The translations under genes and the position numbers were made by a program. Source: Phenylobacterium sp. (lineage in GTDB: Bacteria > Pseudomonadota > Alphaproteobacteria > Caulobacterales > Caulobacteraceae). Taken from it: 33,315 bases of DNA. Location of the stretch: positions 1 through 33,315 of the forward strand of contig JADBZH010000020.1 in assembly GCA_020402585.1 (NCBI GenBank), written 5' to 3'. The notes beneath the pieces were generated by a model. It worked only from the letters and a program-made list of their open reading frames with translations, made no database searches and was not told the DNA's origin. Positions 15,363 through 24,447 of this stretch are shown piece after piece (within the stretch, counting starts at the first letter, position 1; each line of letters opens with the position of its first letter).

Positions 15363-15525
15363 GGGGCCTTCCGAAGCTTTCGCCATAGTGGGGCCGGAAT
15401 CCGAAACGATTCGAAACCCGGATTTAATCGACGCCGTCGGCGCGGGTGCTAAACCGCGCCCATCCCCACAGTCTAGCCCCTCCAGGGGCCAGGCGGAAAG
15501 GGACCCCGGAAGAGAGGACCAGCCC
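15363..15525. promoter_or_regulatory. Shared glmM/glmS promoter region with GANTC pair and hairpin
   Basis: GAATC (15397-15401) and GATTC (15408-15412) form an inverted pair of CcrM-type GANTC sites six bases apart. The second reads CGATTCG, which fits the YGAKTCG form associated with GcrA-dependent promoters in Caulobacter. A separate perfect dyad GGCGCGG (15439-15445) / CCGCGCC (15454-15460) with an 8-base loop lies closer to glmS. The region has no room for, and no sign of, a glmS ribozyme. Control by methylation is inferred. Confidence 0.5.
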
Positions 15526-17343
<1,818 letters not shown>

Positions 17344-17352
17344 GGGCCGGCC

Positions 17353-18003
17353 ATGTACCTGCCGGAAGTCTTCGAGGAGGTGCGCCCCGAGGTCCTGTGG
17401 GACCTGGTTGCGCGCCATCCCCTGGGCCTGCTCATCACCGCCGGGCCAGAGGGGCCCATGGCCTCGCCCCTGCCCTTCCTGCGGAAGGTGCAGGACGACC
17501 ACAGCCTCCTGACGGCCCACATGGCCCGCGCCAATCCGCACCTCGCCGCCCTGGCCGAGGGGGCGAACGTCCTGGTCGTCTTTCAGGGCGCGGAGACCTA
17601 TGTCACCCCGGGTTGGTACCCGTCCAAGGCCCTCACCCACAGGGAGGTGCCGACCTGGAACTATGAGATGCTCCAGGCCCGGGGGTCTCTTCGTCTCCGC
17701 CCGGATCGGGAGTGGCTGGCCGCCCATGTCGCAGACCTGTCGGCGGCCCAGGAATCCCGGCGCCCTGCGCCCTGGGCGGTGTCGGATGCGCCCGGCGACT
17801 ATATCGAGGCCATGCTGAGGGGCATTGTCGGGCTGGAGATCGAGATCACCGATATCCGCGGCAAGTGGAAGATGAGCCAGAACCGCAAGCTCGAGGATAT
17901 GGCCGGCGTCGTCCACGGCCTGACCGACCCAGACGATCCCCATTTCAACCCGGCCGCCGGCGCCCTCGTCGCTGAGCGGCTGGCCACAAGGAAAGCGCCA
18001 TGA
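17353..18003 (+). CDS. PaiB-family FMN-binding split-barrel protein
   Basis: This 216-residue protein matches the PaiB/FMN-binding_2 family along its length: M-Y-L-P-E-V-F near the start, P-L-P-F-L, H-M-A-R-A-N-P, F-Q-G-A-E-T-Y-V-T-P-G-W-Y-P-S-K, P-T-W-N-Y, then W-A-V-S-D-A-P and G-K-W-K-M-S-Q-N-R. In Bacillus, PaiB is described as a negative regulator of sporulation and protease genes. The fold is a flavin/haem-binding split barrel, so an enzymatic role is also possible. It starts 9 bases after glmS and overlaps phzF by four bases, which suggests coupled translation and a shared job with PhzF rather than with GlmS. Confidence 0.88.
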   Translation: MYLPEVFEEVRPEVLWDLVARHPLGLLITAGPEGPMASPLPFLRKVQDDHSLLTAHMARANPHLAALAEGANVLVVFQGAETYVTPGWYPSKALTHREVPTWNYEMLQARGSLRLRPDREWLAAHVADLSAAQESRRPAPWAVSDAPGDYIEAMLRGIVGLEIEITDIRGKWKMSQNRKLEDMAGVVHGLTDPDDPHFNPAAGALVAERLATRKAP

Positions 18004-18839
18004 CCCTCCGCCGCTTCCAGCAGATCGACGTCTTCGCCTCGGGGCCGTTGAACGGAAATCCCCTGGCCGTGGTGCACGGGGCGCAGGGCCTGTCCGACGC
18101 CCAGATGGCGGCCTTCGCGCGCTGGACCCACCTGTCCGAGACCACCTTCCTCCTGCCGCCGACCGATCCCGGCGCTGACTATCGCGTGCGGATCTTCACC
18201 CCCGGCGGCGAGCTGCCCTTCGCGGGTCATCCGACCCTGGGCTCCTGCCGGGCCTGGCTTTCGGCGGGGGGCCGGCCGCGGACGCCCGGGCGGGTGGTGC
18301 AGGAGTGCGGCGTGGGCCTCGTTCCCGTGCGGATCGACGGCGAGGACCTGGCCTTCGCCGCCCCGCCCTTGCGGCGTACGGGCCCCGTGGAGCCCGAGGT
18401 CCTAGCGCAGATCTGCGCGACGCTGGACCTGCCGGAGGGGGCCATCCTCGACCACCAGTGGATCGACAATGGGCCCGGCTGGTGCGCCGTCCTGCTGGAC
18501 AGCGTCGAGCGGGCGCTGTCGGTGCGGCCCGACCCGGCGCGGTTCGGCGACCTGAAGCTGGGCGTGGCGGCCCTGCACCCGCCGGGCGGGCCAGCGGCCC
18601 TGGAGGTTCGGGCCTTCTTCTCCGATGGGGTCCTGACCGAGGACCCGGTGACCGGCAGCCTGAACGCCGGCCTCGCCCAATGGCTGATCGGCGCCGGACG
18701 CCTGCCGGCCCGCTATGTCGCCGCCCAGGGCGCGGCCCTCCAGCGGGCGGGCCGGATCACCGTCACCGCAGAGACGGACGGCGTCTGGATCGGCGGTCGG
18801 GCCGTGATCGTTCTGGAAGGAACCGCCGCCCTCGACTAA
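18000..18839 (+). CDS. PhzF-family isomerase / epimerase-like protein
   Basis: This 279-residue protein has the PhzF signature. D-V-F-A-S-G-P-L-N-G-N-P-L-A-V-V begins at residue 10, L-S-E-T-T-F-L contains the catalytic acid Glu47, and R-I-F-T-P-G-G-E-L-P-F-A-G-H-P-T-L-G is the first domain hallmark. E-D-P-V-T-G-S-L-N-A-G-L-A is the matching motif of the second domain. PhzF in Pseudomonas isomerises a dihydroanthranilate intermediate of phenazine synthesis. Most homologues, like this one, lie outside any phenazine operon and have unknown substrates. No other phz gene is present. The ATG overlaps the paiB stop (ATGA), and galU follows after 26 bases. Confidence 0.9.
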   Translation: MTLRRFQQIDVFASGPLNGNPLAVVHGAQGLSDAQMAAFARWTHLSETTFLLPPTDPGADYRVRIFTPGGELPFAGHPTLGSCRAWLSAGGRPRTPGRVVQECGVGLVPVRIDGEDLAFAAPPLRRTGPVEPEVLAQICATLDLPEGAILDHQWIDNGPGWCAVLLDSVERALSVRPDPARFGDLKLGVAALHPPGGPAALEVRAFFSDGVLTEDPVTGSLNAGLAQWLIGAGRLPARYVAAQGAALQRAGRITVTAETDGVWIGGRAVIVLEGTAALD

Positions 18840-18865
18840 GGGAGGGGCCTGCAACGGAGACATCC

Positions 18866-19741
18866 ATGTCAGGCAAGGTTCGCAAGGCGGTGCTGCCGGT
18901 GGCGGGGCTGGGAACGCGGGTTCTGCCCGGCGCCAAGGTCACGCCGAAAGAGATGCTGAACGTCGTCGACCGGCCGATCCTGTCCTACATCATCGAGGAG
19001 GGCCGGGCGGCGGGCATCGAGCACTTCGTCTTCGTCACCGGCCGCGGCAAGGGCGCCATCGAGGACTATTTCGACCACCATGTCGAACTCGAGGCCCAGC
19101 TTGAGGCCAAGGGCAAGCTGGACATCCTGGCCGACATCCGGCGCGACCTGCCCAAGCCGGGCGAGATGAGCTTCGTGCGCCAGATGGCGCCCCTGGGCCT
19201 GGGCCATGCGGTCTGGTGCGCCCGGGACGTCATCGGCGACGAGCCCTTCGCCGTCATGCTGCCGGACATGCTGATGATGGCCGAGCCCGCCGCCCTGGCC
19301 CAGGCGACGGCGGCCTTCGACCGGGTCGGCGGCAACATCGTCGTCGTCGAGCCGGCGCCGGAGGGCCAGGCCCACAAGTACGGAATCGTCGCCCTCGACG
19401 GACAGTCCGGCCGGCTGAACCGGATGACCGGCATGGTCGAGAAGCCCGCGCCGGGAACCGAACCCTCCAATCTTTTCATTTCCGGCAGGTACATCCTGCA
19501 GCCCGAGATCTTCGATCGCCTCGCCAAGCACCGGAAGGGCGCCGGCGGCGAGATCCAGCTGACCGACGCCATGGCCGACCTGATGGCCGACCAGGCCTTC
19601 CACGCCCTGGAGTACGACGGGACCACCTACGACTGCGGCGACAAGCTGGGTCTCCTGCGGGCGAATGTCGCCTACGCCCTCAAGCGGCCCGACCTGGCCG
19701 AGGGGGCCCGGGGGATGCTGAAGGACCTTCTGGGGGCGTGA
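18866..19741 (+). CDS. galU: UTP--glucose-1-phosphate uridylyltransferase
   Basis: This 291-residue enzyme makes UDP-glucose from glucose-1-phosphate and UTP. The nucleotide-binding N-terminus reads P-V-A-G-L-G-T-R-V-L-P-G-A-K-V-T-P-K-E-M-L, a variant of G-L-G-T-R-F-L-P-A-T-K-A-x-P-K-E-M-L. Other hallmarks are M-A-P-L-G-L-G-H-A-V, V-E-K-P and G-E-I-Q-L-T-D-A-M. The L-P-D-D segment reads L-P-D-M, a small departure. ATG 18866 follows CGGAGA; the longer open frame upstream is an alternative-frame shadow of phzF. The product feeds Ugd. The stop overlaps the SDR start by four bases. Confidence 0.93.
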   Translation: MSGKVRKAVLPVAGLGTRVLPGAKVTPKEMLNVVDRPILSYIIEEGRAAGIEHFVFVTGRGKGAIEDYFDHHVELEAQLEAKGKLDILADIRRDLPKPGEMSFVRQMAPLGLGHAVWCARDVIGDEPFAVMLPDMLMMAEPAALAQATAAFDRVGGNIVVVEPAPEGQAHKYGIVALDGQSGRLNRMTGMVEKPAPGTEPSNLFISGRYILQPEIFDRLAKHRKGAGGEIQLTDAMADLMADQAFHALEYDGTTYDCGDKLGLLRANVAYALKRPDLAEGARGMLKDLLGA

Positions 19742-20634
19742 GGCTCCTCGTCTTCGGCTTCGGGTATTCGGCCCGCGCCCTGGCGGCGCGGGCGCCTGGT
19801 GACCTGCACATCACCGCGACGGTGCGCACCCCCCTCCCCGACCCCTGGCGGAACACTGTCGAGACGGTGTCCGTGCACGACCCCGACGCCCTGGCGACGG
19901 CCCTGCGAGGCGCCGACGCCCTCCTCGTCACCGCCGCCCCCGACCCGGACACCGGCCTCTGCCCCGGCTTCGCGGCCCTGGCCCCGCACCTCGCCCCCGG
20001 GTCTGGTCCCAGCTGGATCGGCTATCTCTCCACCACCGGCGTCTACGGCGATCGCGGGGGGCGCTGGGTGCGCGAGACCAGTCGCCCGGCTCCGGCCTCG
20101 GAGACTTCCCGGCGCCGCGTGGCGGCGGAGGCGGCCTGGGCCGGAACGGGGCGGCCCCTCGCCGTCTTCCGGCTGCCCGGCATCTACGGCCCCGGCCGCT
20201 CGGCCCTGGACCGGGTCCGAGACGGGACCGCCCGGCGCATGACGGCGCCGGGGCAGGTGTTCAGCCGCATCCACGTGGGCGACATCGCCGACGGCCTCGC
20301 CGCCGCCCTGGCCCGGCCGGACCGGACCGGCGTCTTCAACCTCTGCGATGATGAACCCGCGCCCGCCGCCGACGTGACCCTGGAGGCCTGCCGCCTGCTG
20401 GGCGCCGAGCCGCCGCCCGAGACCCCCCTCGACCTCGACGCCCTGACCCCCGCCGCCCGGCGCTTCTGGGCCGAGAGCAAGCGTGTCTCCAACGCCCGCG
20501 CCAAGTCCGCCCTCGGCTGGCGCCCCGCACACCCCACCTACCGCGAGGGCCTGGCGGCCATCCTGGCGGCTGAGGGGCCGTTGACCCCCTCCGGCCCGCT
20601 TCGCGATCCACCTCCCCCTGGGGGGAGGAATTAA
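19738..20634 (+). CDS. Atypical SDR-family NAD(P)-dependent oxidoreductase (YeeZ-like)
   Basis: This 298-residue protein begins at GTG 19738, overlapping galU. It opens with the cofactor motif L-V-F-G-F-G-Y-S-A-R-A-L (variant of G-x-G-Y-x-A), followed by an S-T-T-G-V-Y-G-D active-site-like strand and R-L-P-G-I-Y-G-P-G-R. The Tyr-x3-Lys motif of classical SDRs is not clear, as in the atypical YeeZ group. It may act on a nucleotide sugar, given galU, but no substrate is known. The last 20 or so residues (after A-A-I-L-A-A-E-G) and the stop codon are encoded inside the adjacent palindromic repeat, so the native C-terminus has probably been replaced or extended. Confidence 0.82.
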   Translation: MRLLVFGFGYSARALAARAPGDLHITATVRTPLPDPWRNTVETVSVHDPDALATALRGADALLVTAAPDPDTGLCPGFAALAPHLAPGSGPSWIGYLSTTGVYGDRGGRWVRETSRPAPASETSRRRVAAEAAWAGTGRPLAVFRLPGIYGPGRSALDRVRDGTARRMTAPGQVFSRIHVGDIADGLAAALARPDRTGVFNLCDDEPAPAADVTLEACRLLGAEPPPETPLDLDALTPAARRFWAESKRVSNARAKSALGWRPAHPTYREGLAAILAAEGPLTPSGPLRDPPPPGGRN

Positions 20635-20691
20635 AGAGCCCATTGCTCTCCCAAGGGGGAGCTCCGACCGAAGGTCGGTGAAGGGGTCAGA
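20572..20691. repeat. Palindromic intergenic repeat, copy 1
   Basis: This is the first of two tandem copies with a 121-base period. Its outline is GAGGGGCCGTTGA, CCCCTCCGGCCCGC, a CCTCCCCC/GGGGGGAGG hairpin (around 20611-20629), an AATTAAAGAGC centre, a CTCCC/GGGGGAG hairpin, and CCGACCGAAGGTCGG. It closes with AAGGGGTCA, which pairs with the TGACCCC near its start. The whole element can fold as a long imperfect hairpin with side stems. Its first 63 bases code for the SDR C-terminus. Such elements are familiar in Caulobacterales genomes, which is a recollection rather than a search result. Confidence 0.75.
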
Positions 20692-20692
20692 T

Positions 20693-20812
20693 GAGGGGCC
20701 GTTGAACCCCTCCGGCCCGCTACGCGGTCCACCTCCCCCTGGGGGGAGGAATTAGAGCGCCCAATTGCTCCCCCCAGGGGGAGCTGTCAGCGAAGCTGAC
20801 TGAGGGGGTCAG
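20693..20812. repeat. Palindromic intergenic repeat, copy 2
   Basis: This copy is in direct orientation to copy 1 and closely similar over its left half. The internal dyads are CCTCCCCC/GGGGGGAGG and GCTCCCCC/GGGGGAGC. The small terminal hairpin reads GTCAGC-GAA-GCTGAC where copy 1 has CCGACC-GAA-GGTCGG, so the pairing is kept although the bases differ. The outer ends (GAACCCCTC and GAGGGGGTC) are also complementary. It ends just before the stop of the minus-strand hydrolase gene. Confidence 0.75.
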
Positions 20813-20819
20813 CGGCGGT

Positions 20820-21563
20820 TCAGCAGAGCTCTTCAACAAAGGCGAGGAGGCGGGCGATGTCTTCGGGCCGGGACAGGCGGTGGTCGCCGTCGCGGACGAG
20901 GCTGAAGACCAGGTCCTGGGAGGTCAGGGCCTCGGCCAGGGCCAGGGCGTGGCGCCAGGGGACGTCGGGGTCCGCGCCGCCCTGCAGCACGCGCACGGGC
21001 AGGTCGATCCCTACAGGCCCGGGCAGGAGGCTCCAGTCCGCCGCCTCCTCAAGGAAGCGGCGGGTGATGGGATAGGGATCGCCATACTCGGACGGCCGCA
21101 TCCAGACCCCATCCCGGGCCAGGGCGGCGCGGTCGGCCTCGGTCATCTCCGGGATCATCAGGGCCTGGGGAAAGTCAGCAGCGGGGGCCACGAGGACCAG
21201 GCCCTTCACGCGTTCGGGGCGAGCCAGAGCGATCAGGCAGGCCAGCCAGCCGCCCATGGACGAGCCCACCAGGACCAGGTCGCCGGTGGTGAGGGTATCG
21301 ATCATGGCCAGGGCGTCGGCCCGCCAGGACCCAATGGTCCCATCGGTGAAGGCTCCGCCGGACTCCCCGTGCCCGGAATAGTCGAAACGCAGGAAGGCCC
21401 GGCCGACAGCAACGGCCTGGTCGGCCAGGGCCTGGGCCTTGGTCCCGGTCATGTCCGACTTGAAGCCGCCCAGCCAGACGACGGTCGGCCCGCGCCCCGC
21501 GACGGCCCGCCAGGCCAGGGGAATCCCCGCCTCGCGCTCCAGGTGTCCGGAAGTCTCCTGCAT
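20820..21563 (-). CDS. Alpha/beta hydrolase (palmitoyl-thioesterase / ABHD10-like)
   Basis: This 247-residue serine hydrolase has the oxyanion strand W-L-G-G-F-K-S-D-M-T-G-T-K (30-42) and R-F-D-Y-S-G-H-G-E-S-G-G. The nucleophile elbow is G-S-S-M-G-G (Ser102). The probable acid is Asp198 or Asp200 (G-G-A-D-P-D) and the catalytic His is His228 (D-G-D-H-R-L). The G-G-F-K-S-D-M-x-G-x-K segment is typical of the ABHD10/acyl-protein thioesterase-like group. ATG 21563 is chosen; the longer upstream frame runs into the divergent glycosyltransferase. It ends beside the tandem palindromic repeats. The biological substrate is unknown. Confidence 0.85.
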   Translation of the reverse strand: MQETSGHLEREAGIPLAWRAVAGRGPTVVWLGGFKSDMTGTKAQALADQAVAVGRAFLRFDYSGHGESGGAFTDGTIGSWRADALAMIDTLTTGDLVLVGSSMGGWLACLIALARPERVKGLVLVAPAADFPQALMIPEMTEADRAALARDGVWMRPSEYGDPYPITRRFLEEAADWSLLPGPVGIDLPVRVLQGGADPDVPWRHALALAEALTSQDLVFSLVRDGDHRLSRPEDIARLLAFVEELC

Positions 21564-21608
21564 GGCCCCTGCATAGCGCCGGGCGCAGGGCTGCGCTATC
21601 AGGACGAG
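21564..21608. promoter_or_regulatory. Very short divergent intergenic region with perfect dyad
   Basis: Only 45 bases separate the start codons of the hydrolase and the GT4 gene. They contain ATAGCGC (21573-21579) and GCGCTAT (21593-21599), a perfect 7-bp inverted repeat with a 13-base spacer. This is a candidate operator, or two facing core promoter halves. No factor can be named. Confidence 0.4.
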
Positions 21609-22781
21609 GTGAGCCTTCCCCCGAACTTCACCCTGCTGCAGGTGGTCCCGGAACTGGAGACCGGCGGCGCCGAGCAGACCACGATCGACGTCGCCCGCGC
21701 CGTCGTCGCGGCCGGCGGGCGCGCCCTGGTGGCCAGCCGGGGGGGACGGATGGAGGCGGCCCTGGCCGCGGCGGGGGGCGAGCTTGTCCGCCTGCCCATG
21801 CAGAGCAAGAACCCCCTGGTCATGCTGCAGACCGCCCGGGCCCTGCGCCGGGTGATCCGGGAGCGGGGGGTGAGCCTGGTCCACGTGCGCTCCCGGGCGC
21901 CGGCCTTCCCGGCCCTGTGGGCCGCCCGCGCCGAGGGCCTGCCGACCGTGGCGACCTATCACGGCATCTACCTGGCGAAGGGCCCGCTGAAGCGCTGGTA
22001 CAACGCCGTCATGACCCGGGTGGACCGGGTGATCGCCAATTCCGACTACACCCGCGCCCATGTCCTAGCCGAGCATCGGATCGCGCCTGCGCGTGTGGTC
22101 GCCATCCCCCGGGGCGTGGACCTGACCCGCTTCGACCCCGAGAAGGTGGGTCCGGAGCGCGTGGAGGCCCTGAGGAGAGCCTGGGGCCTGCCGGCCTCGG
22201 ACGAGGGGGCCCCGGTCTTCCTGCTGGCGGGGCGACTGACGCCGATCAAGGGGCACGAGACGGTCATCGCCGCCGCGGCGCGCCTGAAAGGCGAGGGCCG
22301 CAACCTGCGCGTCATCTTCGCAGGCGACGATCAGGGCCGCACCGCCTTCCGCCAGTCCCTGGAGGCGGCGGTGGGCGCCGCAGATCTGGAGGGTGTCGTG
22401 AGGCTGGTGGGACACTGCGATGACATGCCTGCGGCCTTCCTGGCGGCGGACATCGCCCTGTTGCCCACCCTGGTGCCGGAGTCCTTCGGGCGGGCGGCCG
22501 TCGAGCCCCAGGTGATGGGACGGCCGGTGATCGCCTCTGACCACGGGGGGACGACCGAGACCGTCCTGCCCGGCCAGACCGGCTGGTTGGCGGCGCCGGG
22601 GGACATCGAGGCCTGGGCCCGGGCCATGGCCAACGCCGCCGATCTTGGCCGCGACGGCCTCGGCGCCCTGGGGCGGACCGCCCGGGAGCGCGCGACGCGG
22701 CTCTATTCCAACGACGCCATGTGCGCGGCGACCCTGGCGGTGTATGAGCAGCTTCTGAAGGCGCGAGAAGCCGGGAAATGA
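21609..22781 (+). CDS. Glycosyltransferase family 4 (GT-B fold)
   Basis: This 390-residue protein starts at GTG 21609 behind AGGACGAG. The N-terminal acceptor domain has G-G-A-E-Q-T-T-I-D-V-A, and the C-terminal donor domain has L-L-A-G-R-L-T-P-I-K-G-H-E. The retaining-enzyme E-x7-E motif falls in P-E-S-F-G-R-A-A-V-E-P-Q. Such proteins transfer a sugar from a nucleotide donor to lipopolysaccharide core or another glycan at the inner membrane. The heptosyltransferase-like gene overlaps its end by four bases, so a role in LPS core assembly is likely. Donor and acceptor cannot be assigned. Confidence 0.9.
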   Translation: MSLPPNFTLLQVVPELETGGAEQTTIDVARAVVAAGGRALVASRGGRMEAALAAAGGELVRLPMQSKNPLVMLQTARALRRVIRERGVSLVHVRSRAPAFPALWAARAEGLPTVATYHGIYLAKGPLKRWYNAVMTRVDRVIANSDYTRAHVLAEHRIAPARVVAIPRGVDLTRFDPEKVGPERVEALRRAWGLPASDEGAPVFLLAGRLTPIKGHETVIAAAARLKGEGRNLRVIFAGDDQGRTAFRQSLEAAVGAADLEGVVRLVGHCDDMPAAFLAADIALLPTLVPESFGRAAVEPQVMGRPVIASDHGGTTETVLPGQTGWLAAPGDIEAWARAMANAADLGRDGLGALGRTARERATRLYSNDAMCAATLAVYEQLLKAREAGK

Positions 22782-23749
22782 GACGCGAGATCCGCAAGGT
22801 CCTGGTCATCAAGCTTTCGGCCCTGGGCGACTTCGTCCTGGCGCTGGCGGCGATGAAGCACATCCGCGAGGCCCACCCGAAGGCGCAGATCACCCTTCTG
22901 ACCACGCCGCCCTTCGAGGCCCTGGCCCGGGCCTGTCCCTACTTCAACGAGGTCGAGACCGACGGCAAACCCGAGGGGGCCGGCGCCTGGCTGGCCCTGC
23001 GCGCCCGGCTGAAGGCGGCGCGCTATGATCGGGTCTACGACCTGCAGACCTCCGCCGCCTCGGAGCGGATCTTCCACCTCCTGCGCCCCTTCCCGCCGGA
23101 ATGGTCGGGAATCGCCTTTGGTTGCGCCCTGCCTCACCGGAACCCCGCCAAGGACTCGTTTCACACCCTTGAGCGCCAGGCCGACCAACTGAAGGCGGCG
23201 GGGATCTGGCCCGACGCGCCGACGACCCCGCTGTCGGCGCCGCCGCCGGACCTGTCCTGGATCGGCGGAACCCGGCGGGACCGCCGGCGGCCCTCCGACC
23301 GACCCTATGTCATGCTGATCCCGGGCGGATCCGCTCACCGGATGGACAAGCGCTGGCCGGCGGACGCCTACGGCCGCCTGGCCCGCCGGTTGTATGACCG
23401 CGGCTATGACATCGTGGTCATCGGGGGCCCGCAGGAAAGCGCCCTCGGTCGCGAGATCCAGAGGCACGTGCCCCAGGCCCGGGACCTGACCGGCAGGACC
23501 GACTTCGCCAAGGTCGCCGAGATCGGTGCGGGGACCGCTCTGGTGGTGGGGAATGACACGGGCCCGCTGCACCTGGCCGCCGCCGCGGGCGCCCCGACCG
23601 TGGTCCTGTTCTCGAAGGCCTCGGACCCGGCCCTGTCCGCCCCGAGGGGCCACGTCATCGTCGTCCAGGCCGACGACCTGACGACCCTGGAGCCCTCCAC
23701 GGTGGAGCGGGCCGCCAACAGCCTGCTTCCGGTGGAAGGCGCCGCTTGA
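22778..23749 (+). CDS. Glycosyltransferase family 9 (heptosyltransferase-like)
   Basis: This 323-residue protein opens with V-L-V-I-K-L-S-A-L-G-D-F-V-L-A-L-A-A, the GT9 N-terminal motif. Later it has G-G-S-A-H-R-M-D-K-R-W-P and G-N-D-T-G-P-L-H-L-A-A-A-A-G, the donor-site signature of ADP-heptose:LPS heptosyltransferases (WaaC/WaaF/RfaQ). It is expected to add heptose or a related sugar to the LPS inner core on the cytoplasmic side. Translation is coupled to the GT4 gene through ATGA. Heptose synthesis genes are not in the window, so the sugar is inferred from the family. Confidence 0.9.
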   Translation: MRREIRKVLVIKLSALGDFVLALAAMKHIREAHPKAQITLLTTPPFEALARACPYFNEVETDGKPEGAGAWLALRARLKAARYDRVYDLQTSAASERIFHLLRPFPPEWSGIAFGCALPHRNPAKDSFHTLERQADQLKAAGIWPDAPTTPLSAPPPDLSWIGGTRRDRRRPSDRPYVMLIPGGSAHRMDKRWPADAYGRLARRLYDRGYDIVVIGGPQESALGREIQRHVPQARDLTGRTDFAKVAEIGAGTALVVGNDTGPLHLAAAAGAPTVVLFSKASDPALSAPRGHVIVVQADDLTTLEPSTVERAANSLLPVEGAA

Positions 23750-23821
23750 TCGCCGGGGCCCGGACGGTCATATATCGAACTGTGGCGGTCGACTTTCCGT
23801 CGCCAACTTCTTCAACAGCTT

Positions 23822-23839
23822 GAGGAGCAGAAGCCTATT
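23822..23839 (+). promoter_or_regulatory. Ribosome-binding site and probable ATT start codon of infC
   Basis: GAGGAG (23822-23827) lies nine bases before ATT (23837-23839), an ideal spacing, but 21 bases before the first in-frame ATG (23849), too far for that ATG. The ATT start adds four residues to give (M)[14 protein letters not shown]. This matches the M-R-R-P-F-K-A start recalled for many alphaproteobacterial IF3 proteins. A rare AUU start is the known basis of IF3 autoregulation in Escherichia coli. Confidence 0.7.
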
Positions 23840-24370
23840 CGCCGGCCCATGCAGGCGCCGCCCGTCAAAGACGGTCCGCGCATCAACGAAGACATCCGAG
23901 TTCCCAAGGTCCTGCTGATCGATCAGCATGGAGAGAAGCAGGGGGTCATGCCCACCTCCTCCGCCCTTGAGGCCGCCGAGGAAGCCGGGCTCGACCTGGT
24001 CGAGATCGTCCCCAACGCCGACCCGCCCGTCTGCAAGATCCTGGACTACGGAAAGTTCAAGTTCCAGGAACAGAAGAAGAAGAACGAGGCCCGCAAGCGG
24101 CAGAAGGTCGTCGAGATCAAGGAGATCAAGCTGCGGCCGAACATCGACATCCATGACTATGAGGTCAAGGCGCGCTCGATGCACCGGTTCTTCGGCGAAG
24201 GCGACAAGGTCAAGGTGACGCTCCGCTTCCGCGGCCGCGAACTGGCCCACCCCGAGCTGGGCATGAAACTCCTCCAGCAGGTCAAGGCCGACTTCGAGCC
24301 GGTCGCCAAGGTCGAGTATGAGCCCCGCATGGAGGGCCGCCAGATGATCATGATCCTGGCGCCCAAATAA
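23837..24370 (+). CDS. infC: Translation initiation factor IF-3
   Basis: This protein is 177 residues with the ATT start, or 173 from ATG 23849. IF3 binds the 30S subunit, blocks premature 50S joining and checks the initiator codon. The N-domain contains [15 protein letters not shown] and [25 protein letters not shown] Lys/Arg-rich linker ([10 protein letters not shown]) follows, then the C-domain with [10 protein letters not shown] and M-I-M-I-L-A-P-K at the end. It is followed by a hairpin and an MFS gene rather than directly by rpmI-rplT as in many bacteria. Confidence 0.96.
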   Translation: MRRPMQAPPVKDGPRINEDIRVPKVLLIDQHGEKQGVMPTSSALEAAEEAGLDLVEIVPNADPPVCKILDYGKFKFQEQKKKNEARKRQKVVEIKEIKLRPNIDIHDYEVKARSMHRFFGEGDKVKVTLRFRGRELAHPELGMKLLQQVKADFEPVAKVEYEPRMEGRQMIMILAPK

Positions 24371-24379
24371 GCTCCCGAC

Positions 24380-24408
24380 CGGGCGGCGCCGGATTTCGTC
24401 GCCGCCCG
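24380..24408 (+). terminator. Hairpin after infC, terminator-like
   Basis: CGGGCGGCG (24380-24388) pairs perfectly with CGCCGCCCG (24400-24408) across an 11-base loop, nine bases after the infC stop. No T tract follows (CCCTTGCTCC). It may stop or slow transcription, or stabilise the mRNA end. Confidence 0.5.
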
Positions 24409-24447
24409 CCCTTGCTCCTCCCGCGTCACCGCCCTAACAGACGCCGC

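Noticed and set aside
15363..15525. glmS ribozyme/riboswitch upstream of glmS
   Set aside because: That element is known mainly from Gram-positive bacteria and needs a conserved core of about 170 bases. The region is shorter, is shared with glmM, and shows only a small hairpin and GANTC sites.
18000..18839. Phenazine biosynthesis cluster
   Set aside because: Only the PhzF-family protein is present. No phzA-E or phzG neighbours are visible, and most PhzF homologues are unrelated to phenazines.
20572..20812. CRISPR array
   Set aside because: There are only two copies of a 121-bp unit with no spacers between them, and the units are long palindromes. This fits an intergenic repeat element instead.
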